Positions 17,514-24,199 of a DNA stretch of 64,000 nt are shown here, piece after piece. The notes below the pieces were generated by a model. That model was not told where the DNA came from and made no database searches. It was given only the letters and a program-made list of their open reading frames with translations. The stretch is from positions 131,384 to 195,383 of the forward strand of contig NZ_JAYTLQ010000060.1 of NCBI RefSeq assembly GCF_043729335.1, in the 5' to 3' direction. The position numbers and the translations under genes were made by a program. Position 1 is the stretch's first letter, and each line of letters opens with the position of its first letter. Origin of the DNA: Crenothrix sp043729335 (GTDB lineage: Bacteria > Pseudomonadota > Gammaproteobacteria > Methylococcales > Methylomonadaceae).

Positions 17514-18103
17514 TGTCTATTGTATTGCTGCCCGCTACAACGCTGATGGCAGGTGTTGATGAAGCGGGGCGTGGACCTTTAGCAGGCTGTGTCGTGGCAG
17601 CGGCGGTTATTTTAAATCCACTTAAGCCAATACTCGGTTTGGCTGATTCTAAAGTGCTTAATGAGCGTCGGCGTAATACGCTTTATGGGCTTATTATCGA
17701 CTGCGCCTTAAGTTGGTCAATTGCCTCGGCCAGTGTTGAAGAAATTGATGAGCTCAACATTTTACAAGCGACATTGTTGGCGATGCAGCGTGCGGTAACG
17801 GGTTTGTCTCTACAGCCTGACGAAGTGCTGGTTGATGGCAATCAACTGCCCAAATTATCTATGCCTGCTCAGGCGATTGTTAAGGGTGACAGTAAAATTC
17901 CGGCCATCAGCGCCGCTTCTATATTGGCGAAGGTGACGCGGGATAGAATGATGCTGGATTATCATAAAGACTACCCCGATTTTTCATTTCATTTGCATAA
18001 AGGTTACGGTACCAAGCAGCATCTGATTGAAATTAAAACCTTTGGACATCTGCCGATACACCGAAAAACCTTTGCGCCTATTAAATATAGGTTGCAGGTT
18101 TAA
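17513..18103 (+). CDS. rnhB: Ribonuclease HII
   Basis: Metal-dependent endonuclease that cuts RNA in RNA/DNA hybrids and removes single ribonucleotides from DNA. The active-site block AGVDEAGRGPLAG gives Asp16 and Glu17. Further conserved motifs are EVLVDGNQLP with the third Asp, and AISAASILAKVTRDRMM with the fourth carboxylate region. The length of 196 aa equals that of the family. Its ATG overlaps the lpxA TAA stop (TAATG), so it is the last gene of the bamA-skp-fabZ-lpxA-rnhB unit. It converges on plsC with a 10-base gap. Confidence 0.97.
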   Translation: MSIVLLPATTLMAGVDEAGRGPLAGCVVAAAVILNPLKPILGLADSKVLNERRRNTLYGLIIDCALSWSIASASVEEIDELNILQATLLAMQRAVTGLSLQPDEVLVDGNQLPKLSMPAQAIVKGDSKIPAISAASILAKVTRDRMMLDYHKDYPDFSFHLHKGYGTKQHLIEIKTFGHLPIHRKTFAPIKYRLQV

Positions 18104-18113
18104 CCGTACATTT

Positions 18114-18881
18114 TTAAACCGCAACGTTATCACTACGTAAATCTTGCAAGTTTTGACGCATCCACGTTTCAGCCTCCGCATTAATATCCTGGGCTTTACG
18201 GTCTTTGGTTTCAATCATCGGTCCAATTTTTACTTTTATTACCCCTGGGTATTTATAAAAACTGTAGCGTGGCCAAAAATCACCGGCAGTATGAACAAGC
18301 GGAATAACCGGATAACCGGTTTTATGCGCCAGCATAGCGCCGCCGATATTAAATTTATTGACCGTACCCGGTGCAGAACGGGTGCCTTCCGGAAAAATCA
18401 ATACGCATAAGCCTTCATTTAAATAACGTGAACCTTGCTCCAATAAAGAGCGTAATGAGGCACGTTGATTTTTACGGTTAATGACAATAGATTTCAGCGT
18501 TAGCAAAGACCAGCCCCAAATTGGGAAGTACAGCAGTTCGCGTTTAATGACTACCGAATGGGGTGGTAGAAAAATCCGTAATGCCAAAGTTTCCCACGCT
18601 GATTGGTGATTGCTGAAAAAGATGACCGGCTGCGCTGGATCAATATTCTCTAAGCCTTCTACCTTAAAAGTGAGGCCACAGAATACGCGGGTAAACCAGC
18701 TAATAATCAAACACCAGAGCCTGCCAATATACCAACGGTAGGCAAATGGAAAAATCAAGCCGGTAATCAGTAAAATGCCGATAAGGGTGGCAGTTACGAA
18801 AATACCAATAAACAACAGCGCTGAGCCAATCAGGTTTTTGGGTCTAGGGTCTTCTTGTGATGAGGTGTCTTGCTGCGTCAT
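18114..18881 (-). CDS. plsC: 1-acyl-sn-glycerol-3-phosphate acyltransferase (PlsC family)
   Basis: Inner-membrane acyltransferase that makes phosphatidic acid. Two hydrophobic segments near the N-terminus (about residues 19-45 and 60-75) precede the catalytic block. Motif I reads SNHQSAWETL, an HX4E version of the usual HX4D that is common in some proteobacterial subfamilies. Motif III is LIFPEGTRS. The frame extends seven codons upstream to a TTG at 18902; the ATG at 18881 (MTQQDTSS) is preferred and gives 255 aa. It overlaps the 3' end of gmhB by 38 bases, which suggests co-transcription. Confidence 0.88.
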   Translation of the reverse strand: MTQQDTSSQEDPRPKNLIGSALLFIGIFVTATLIGILLITGLIFPFAYRWYIGRLWCLIISWFTRVFCGLTFKVEGLENIDPAQPVIFFSNHQSAWETLALRIFLPPHSVVIKRELLYFPIWGWSLLTLKSIVINRKNQRASLRSLLEQGSRYLNEGLCVLIFPEGTRSAPGTVNKFNIGGAMLAHKTGYPVIPLVHTAGDFWPRYSFYKYPGVIKVKIGPMIETKDRKAQDINAEAETWMRQNLQDLRSDNVAV

Positions 18882-19392
18882 ATAAATTATCAAAAATTCC
18901 AATGTTAAGGTCAGGATGATGCGCCAGGGTTTTTAAGCCCTTGCCGGTTTTTACCAAAATGGGTGTTGCTCCAGCCGCTTGTGCCGCTTGAATGTCACGG
19001 TAAGAGTCGCCAATAAAAACAGTGTCTTTCAGGTCAATTTGTTTTTCTTGTGCAAACTGTTCCAGCAATCCAGGTTTGGGTTTGCGACAGTTGCAATCGC
19101 TGTTTGGGCCATGTGGACAGCTATAAATAGCATCGATGCTGCCCCCTTGCTCAGCTACCATACGCTGCATTTTGGCATGAATATTTTGTAGCGTATCACT
19201 ATCCAATAATCCCCGCGCGATGCCGGATTGATTAGTAATGACCGCCACTTTGTAACCGTGCCGATTAAGTAAAGCAATGGCTTCCAGGCTACCGGTTATA
19301 GGTAGCCATTCGTCCGGTGATTTTATAAAGTGTTCAGAATCGTGGTTGATAACACCGTCTCTATCTAATAAGACATAGCGTTGCCGATCCAT
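18844..19392 (-). CDS. gmhB: D-glycero-beta-D-manno-heptose 1,7-bisphosphate 7-phosphatase
   Basis: HAD-superfamily phosphatase in ADP-heptose synthesis for the LPS inner core. The catalytic DRDGVIN motif gives nucleophile Asp10 and Asp12, HAD motif II is VITNQSGIARG, and motif IV is FIGDSYRDIQAA. The zinc site C-x-H-x5-C-x-C (Cys92, His94, Cys100, Cys102) is the hallmark that separates GmhB from other HAD phosphatases. The length of 182 aa is near the E. coli protein (191). It lies 8 bases downstream of glyS and overlaps plsC, the same gmhB-plsC-glyS neighbourhood seen in other gammaproteobacteria. Confidence 0.93.
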   Translation of the reverse strand: MDRQRYVLLDRDGVINHDSEHFIKSPDEWLPITGSLEAIALLNRHGYKVAVITNQSGIARGLLDSDTLQNIHAKMQRMVAEQGGSIDAIYSCPHGPNSDCNCRKPKPGLLEQFAQEKQIDLKDTVFIGDSYRDIQAAQAAGATPILVKTGKGLKTLAHHPDLNIGIFDNLYDAARHLITRRP

Positions 19393-19400
19393 GCAGGAGC

Positions 19401-21470
19401 TTAAGATTGCAATTTGGCAATATCAGCACAGGTTAAAAACTGTTCAGATAATAGCGAGAGCAAGCCTAGACGTTTGGCGCGTAAATCCAGATCGTCGGTC
19501 ATGACCATCACTTGATCAAAAAACGCATCGACATCATTTTTTAAGTGCGATAAACGATCCAATGTGGCTTGATAATCATGCCTGGCCAATAATGGTGCGA
19601 TATCGCTGGCGGCCCGTTGCGCGGCAGCCAGTAATTGTTGTTCTATAGCTTCTGGTAAACCAGCAAGATTATCGGTTATCGGTGCGTCGGATTTTTTCAG
19701 CATATTACGGATACGCTTGTTGGCAGCAGCCAAGCTTTCCGCTTCAGGGCGTTGCCGGAAGGCTTGTACCGCTTGTAAACGCTGCATGAAATCTAAAGGT
19801 TCGGCAGGATTGACTGCGTTTACCGCCTCGAATTCATCGGCGGTGTAACCTTGATCCAAACAATAGCCTTTTAAGCGATCAAATATGAAAGTAATGATTG
19901 CGCTTTGAGTTTCTGCCAGCGTAAAGCTATGTGTGTACAAACCCAGTGAAAAATCGCACAGCTCAGGAATATTCAGTACTAGCTGGTTTTCAATAATCGT
20001 TCTTAATACACCCAAAGCGGCACGCCTTAACGCATACGGGTCTTTATCGCCGGTTGGAATTAATCCCGCACTAAAAATACCGGTTAAGGTATCGATTTTT
20101 TCGGCAATAGCCACAATTTGGCCAATTTGACTGCTAGCGGTTGGGCTGCCGGATTGCTTAGGGAAATAATGTTCCTCAATTGCCCAGGCGACCTCTTTGG
20201 GTTCGTTGTCTGCCAAGGCGTAATAACGTCCCATAATGCCTTGCAGGTTGCCGAATTCACCGACCATATTGGTCATTAAATCTGCTTTAGCCAAAAATGC
20301 TGCACGTTTGGCCAGCGTTACATCGGCATTAAGTTTAGTGGCGATAAATTCAGCCAGCTTGCTAACACGTTCAGTTTTTTCAGCTACCGTGCCCAATTTT
20401 TCCTGAAATACCACGCTAGACAGGCTAGAAACGTGATCTGCCAAGCTTGATTTACGGTCTTGATTCCAGAAAAATTCAGCATCAGTCAGGCGCGGGGTAA
20501 TCACACGCTCGTTACCTTGTTGGATGGATTCGGGGCGGGTGCTTTCGATATTGCTGAAGGTAATGAAGTAAGGCAACAAGCACCCGTCAGCATTTTTAAC
20601 CGGAAAGTATTTCTGGTTAGTTTGCATGGTGGTAATCAGTACTTCTGCGGGTAATGCCAAAAAGCGTGGATCAAACGTGCCGGTGATGGGCACTGGCCAT
20701 TCGTTTAAGGCGGCAATTTCTTCCAGTAAATCTTCTTCAATATGCGCGATGCCTTTGACAGCCGCTGCGGCTTGTTCGGCAGCACTACGGATGATGGCTT
20801 TGCGCTGTTCGACATCAGCAATGACTTTGCCTTGTTGGTACAAAGTATCTGCGTACAGTGCGGAATTGCTGATGGTAATGTGTTGCGGTGCATGGAAACG
20901 GTGGCCTTGCGAGGTCATGCCGGCTTTTAATCCCAGAATCTCAGCATTGATTAATTTATCTCCATACGACAAAAATGCCCAGTGTACCGGCCTTACAAAT
21001 TCTATGTGCGAGCTACCCCAGCGCATACGCTTGGCAATGGGTAATTCTGCAATGCTTTTGCGGATTATCCCGGTAACCAGGTTTTCGGTGGCTTGGCCTT
21101 TGACAACTTCAGTAAAGCTTAGCCATTCGCCTTTGTCGGTTTTTAAGCGTCCCAGTTGCTCAAAGGTTGTGCCGCAACTTAACGCAAAACCAAGGGCGGC
21201 TTTGCTGGGTGTGCCATCGGGTGCAAAGGCGGCTTGTATGGCGGGGCCGCGCTTTTCTACAGTCTTATCGGGTTGGTTGGCAGACAGGTTTTCAATAAAC
21301 ACAGCCAGTCTTCTGGGAGTGGCATAGGCTTTGCTGGCAGTAAAAGTAAGTTCGGCGGAAGTTAGGCTCTGTACAATGTTATATAACAATGTATTGCTTA
21401 ATTTCAGTAAGGTCTTGGGGGGTAATTCTTCCGAACCTAATTCAAAAAGTAAATGTTTTTTATCTGACAC
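19401..21470 (-). CDS. glyS: Glycyl-tRNA synthetase beta subunit
   Basis: Beta chain of the alpha2beta2 glycyl-tRNA synthetase; it binds tRNA-Gly and contains an HD-like domain and a C-terminal anticodon-binding (DALR-like) domain. The start LLFELGSEELPPKTL and the blocks YATPRRLAVF, KRMRWGSSHIEFVRPVHW, MQTNQKYFPV and GDKDPYALRRAALGV are diagnostic. At 689 aa it equals the E. coli protein. Translation begins at GTG (21468-21470), 10 bases after the stop of the Toprim-like gene. glyQ, normally directly upstream, is separated by a two-gene insert of about 1.6 kb. Confidence 0.97.
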   Translation of the reverse strand: MSDKKHLLFELGSEELPPKTLLKLSNTLLYNIVQSLTSAELTFTASKAYATPRRLAVFIENLSANQPDKTVEKRGPAIQAAFAPDGTPSKAALGFALSCGTTFEQLGRLKTDKGEWLSFTEVVKGQATENLVTGIIRKSIAELPIAKRMRWGSSHIEFVRPVHWAFLSYGDKLINAEILGLKAGMTSQGHRFHAPQHITISNSALYADTLYQQGKVIADVEQRKAIIRSAAEQAAAAVKGIAHIEEDLLEEIAALNEWPVPITGTFDPRFLALPAEVLITTMQTNQKYFPVKNADGCLLPYFITFSNIESTRPESIQQGNERVITPRLTDAEFFWNQDRKSSLADHVSSLSSVVFQEKLGTVAEKTERVSKLAEFIATKLNADVTLAKRAAFLAKADLMTNMVGEFGNLQGIMGRYYALADNEPKEVAWAIEEHYFPKQSGSPTASSQIGQIVAIAEKIDTLTGIFSAGLIPTGDKDPYALRRAALGVLRTIIENQLVLNIPELCDFSLGLYTHSFTLAETQSAIITFIFDRLKGYCLDQGYTADEFEAVNAVNPAEPLDFMQRLQAVQAFRQRPEAESLAAANKRIRNMLKKSDAPITDNLAGLPEAIEQQLLAAAQRAASDIAPLLARHDYQATLDRLSHLKNDVDAFFDQVMVMTDDLDLRAKRLGLLSLLSEQFLTCADIAKLQS

Positions 21471-21480
21471 GGGAATCTCT

Positions 21481-22026
21481 TTAATATTTAAGACGGTTTA
21501 GTTCGTTGCAAGCATGGTGTAAAGATGATGGCGCATTTTCTGGCAAGCCATTAATACAGATTTCTTCTTTTAGTCTTTTGGCAAATTCTGTAGGCTTAGT
21601 ATTTCTATACTGATTTTTGTAATCGGTAATTTGGCATTGTTCGTTTGGTTTCTCAACGCTGGCATTACCTGTGTCAATATAAAAAAACCATGATTCAATG
21701 TTTCGAACAGGAGAAAATATTAAAATAGTTTCATTGGCCAAAGGTGCGTATTTTTGATATAAACTTCTAGCATTATTGGTAGTGTCATCATCTATAATAA
21801 CTACCAAAATATAATCTAAATGATTTACTTTACTATGGAAAGCTTTGACTTCTGTTTCATAATTTTCTATTACGTATTTCGCTCCAGAACCTACACTGCG
21901 ACCTTTAGGATTATATTTCCCTCTTATTTTTCTATTATTAAACCCTAGTAATTCAAGATATTTTCTAGCGAAATGATAATGAACGGTATCCTCGCACAAT
22001 ATAAATACTTGTGCTGCACTATTCAT
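21481..22026 (-). CDS. Toprim-like protein (RloB/OLD-nuclease type), partner of ATPase
   Basis: No named family could be assigned with certainty. The 181-aa product has features of a stand-alone Toprim nuclease: a first strand VFILCED with acidic Glu12, and an acidic DDD triplet (Asp79-Asp81) after the hydrophobic strand YILVVI, fitting the E...DxD Toprim pattern. PVRNIESWFFY (about 106-116) resembles a conserved block in RloB-like and related proteins encoded next to AAA ATPases. The ATG lies inside the end of the ATPase gene (8-base overlap), so the two are coupled. It is AT-rich compared with glyS. A nuclease or tRNA/DNA-targeting effector role is inference from OLD-, AbiL- and PARIS-type pairs. 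Confidence 0.6.
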   Translation of the reverse strand: MNSAAQVFILCEDTVHYHFARKYLELLGFNNRKIRGKYNPKGRSVGSGAKYVIENYETEVKAFHSKVNHLDYILVVIIDDDTTNNARSLYQKYAPLANETILIFSPVRNIESWFFYIDTGNASVEKPNEQCQITDYKNQYRNTKPTEFAKRLKEEICINGLPENAPSSLHHACNELNRLKY

Positions 22027-23101
22027 AAATCCAACCGCGCTCTATAAGTTCAGCGATAGAAAGCCCGCTTTCATTCTCTGGATTAATTTTTTGTATTCTG
22101 GTTAAGTTATTCTCTTTACTAAACCAATAGCCAGAATCATTTGCCAATAAGTTGATAATTTTTGGATGATGTGAAATTAGCAGCACTTGTAAATTTCGTT
22201 CCGCACATTGGTCATAGAGTGTGTCAAACCAAGGCTGAATTTCAGGTAAGGCTAAAAAGTTTTCAGGCTCATCAATACAAATAATTGAATTATTAGGTGT
22301 ACAATAAATCGAAGTATATAAAGCAATTAATACTTTTTGGCCTTCTGAAAGCTCATCGAAATCGTAGCTGATTATTTCTTTTTCGTTAGATAGGTTTTTA
22401 AAATCAACAACTAATACTTTCGATCGACCTACTGGCTCAATTCTGAAATAGTCAAATCCTGGCAAAATCGTAGGTAAGCTTTTTTCAAGTATTGATAATT
22501 GTTTTCGGTAGTTTTCGTTTAAATGAGCAAACCAATCAGTAAAATTTGAAAAATCGTTTTTAATATTTGGGCTAGGTTTATCAATCATTGAAACCATGCT
22601 ATATGGGTTAATTCTTACTATAAATATTGTCTGTAAGTATCCCCAAAAAGACCTTGCTTTATGAATAATTTCTGAATCACCAGCTACACCAGAGCGGTAT
22701 ATACAAGAACGGCCATTGTCGAAACCAATTTCTTGGGCGGCATCGTACAATTTTTGGTTTTTGTAGTATAAAGTTTCTTCTACAATTTTAACATCTTGAT
22801 TAGGGTAAGCGCCTAAATCTAAAGTAAGTGCATACTTATAAACCTCTCCTTTTATTTGAATATCCATTTCAAACTTTAAGTTTTCTGATTCACGCTGTAG
22901 CCAGCGAGTTTTATCTGAGTTTTTAAATACATTTACTATTTTTTTCTCGTCTAAAACCAAGTCAATTACTTTTTTTAAAACCTCAAAAACTGTAGACTTT
23001 CCCGATCCATTTGCCCCCAAAAAAAGGCTAATATCTTTATCAAAGTTAATTTCAAAATTAACTAAACATTTGTAATTATGGACATACAGTCTTTTTAACA
23101 T
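22019..23101 (-). CDS. AAA/ABC-type (SMC-like) ATPase of a putative defence pair
   Basis: 360-aa ATPase of the AAA_15/AAA_21 (OLD-like ABC) group. Walker A is GANGSGKST (residues 29-37), the ABC signature is LSEGQK (251-256), Walker B is IICIDEPE (273-280), and the H-loop histidines are in LISHHPK (309-314). The region between Walker A and the signature is an insertion with no clear coiled coil. There is no Toprim domain inside the protein; that function seems to be supplied by the overlapping downstream gene. It starts 12 bases after glyQ stops and lies in the same orientation, so it is probably transcribed with glyQ and glyS. The base composition is visibly AT-rich, which suggests transfer. 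Confidence 0.75.
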   Translation of the reverse strand: MLKRLYVHNYKCLVNFEINFDKDISLFLGANGSGKSTVFEVLKKVIDLVLDEKKIVNVFKNSDKTRWLQRESENLKFEMDIQIKGEVYKYALTLDLGAYPNQDVKIVEETLYYKNQKLYDAAQEIGFDNGRSCIYRSGVAGDSEIIHKARSFWGYLQTIFIVRINPYSMVSMIDKPSPNIKNDFSNFTDWFAHLNENYRKQLSILEKSLPTILPGFDYFRIEPVGRSKVLVVDFKNLSNEKEIISYDFDELSEGQKVLIALYTSIYCTPNNSIICIDEPENFLALPEIQPWFDTLYDQCAERNLQVLLISHHPKIINLLANDSGYWFSKENNLTRIQKINPENESGLSIAELIERGWIYE

Positions 23102-23113
23102 AATAGTTAATAT

Positions 23114-24022
23114 TTAACTAGTTTGGCACATTGGAAAACCCAACGACTCCCGCCGAGTATAATAAGCCTCAGCCACAGCCCTTGACAGCGTCCTAACCCT
23201 TAAAATATAACGCTGGCGCTCAGTAACGGAAATAGCATGACGCGCATCCAGTAAATTAAACGTGTGCGAGGCTTTTAACACCATTTCGTAAGCCGGTAAA
23301 GGCAGATTAAGTTCGATAAGCTTCTGGCATTCTTGTTCATAAGTATTAAAACATTGGAACAGAAAATCTACATTGGCATGGTCAAAATTGTAAGCCGACA
23401 TTTCCACTTCGTTCTGGTGGAAAACGTCGCCGTAAGTTACAACACCGTGGCGGGTTTTAGTCCACACTAAATCGAAAACGCTTTTAACGCCTTGCAGGTA
23501 CATGGCCAGACGTTCCAGACCATAAGTGATTTCACCGGTAACGGGACGGCATTCTAATCCCCCCACTTGCTGAAAATAAGTAAACTGCGTGACTTCCATG
23601 CCATTAAGCCAGACTTCCCAGCCTAAACCCCAAGCCCCCAGGGTAGGGGATTCCCAATTGTCTTCTACAAAACGGATGTCATGCTCCAGTAAATCAAAAC
23701 CTAAATGCCGTAGCGAACCTAAATACAATTCTTGAATATCGCCCGGGGAAGGCTTGAGCATGACTTGATACTGATAATAATGCTGTAGGCGATTTGGATT
23801 TTCACCAAACCGGCCATCGGTCGGGCGACGTGATGGCTGTACGTAAGCGGTATTCCAGGGTTCGGGGCCAATGGCGCGTAAAAAAGTGGCGGGATGAAAA
23901 GTCCCTGCGCCTACTTCTTGATCTAAAGGTTGTAACAAAATACAGCCCTGGTTTGACCAGTATTCCTGCAAAGCTAGAATAAGTCCTTGAAAAGTAGATG
24001 AATCGTTGTTAGCACTCGGCAC
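23114..24022 (-). CDS. glyQ: Glycyl-tRNA synthetase alpha subunit
   Basis: Catalytic alpha chain of bacterial alpha2beta2 GlyRS; it activates glycine. Conserved blocks run throughout: TFQGLILALQEYWSNQGC, YVQPSRRPTDGR, FVEDNWESPTLGAWG and TYGLERLAMYLQGV. There is no ATG near the expected N-terminus. The frame opens at TTG 24058, but a TATAAT overlaps that codon. The GTG at 24022 gives 302 aa, close to E. coli (303), and is chosen; a GTG at 24031 is also possible. The coding sequence is complete, so the downstream insertion of the ATPase/Toprim pair has not damaged it. Confidence 0.93.
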   Translation of the reverse strand: MPSANNDSSTFQGLILALQEYWSNQGCILLQPLDQEVGAGTFHPATFLRAIGPEPWNTAYVQPSRRPTDGRFGENPNRLQHYYQYQVMLKPSPGDIQELYLGSLRHLGFDLLEHDIRFVEDNWESPTLGAWGLGWEVWLNGMEVTQFTYFQQVGGLECRPVTGEITYGLERLAMYLQGVKSVFDLVWTKTRHGVVTYGDVFHQNEVEMSAYNFDHANVDFLFQCFNTYEQECQKLIELNLPLPAYEMVLKASHTFNLLDARHAISVTERQRYILRVRTLSRAVAEAYYTRRESLGFPMCQTS

Positions 24023-24057
24023 GGCAATCACATAGGTTTGGCGAATAATTGGCGGCA

Positions 24058-24063
24058 ATTATA
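24058..24063 (-). promoter_or_regulatory. -10 element of the glyQ operon promoter
   Basis: A perfect TATAAT on the minus strand lies 36 bases upstream of the chosen glyQ GTG. No good -35 box is seen at 16-18 bases. If used, transcription would start near 24051, which rules out the TTG at 24058 as start codon. Confidence 0.45.
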
Positions 24064-24199
24064 GCGTAAATACTCAAACGGGTGTTTTAAAAGTCAGCTA
24101 TTGGCGGGCTGTATGTGTTAATAGTTGACGATTAATTACAACACATCTATGCAAATCGGTAAAATAGCGCCATTAACAAATTTTTATAGGAATAAAAAC

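Noticed and set aside
20626..21327. 233-aa plus-strand ORF antisense to glyS
   Set aside because: It lies wholly inside the strongly conserved glyS and has the low-complexity composition of a shadow frame.
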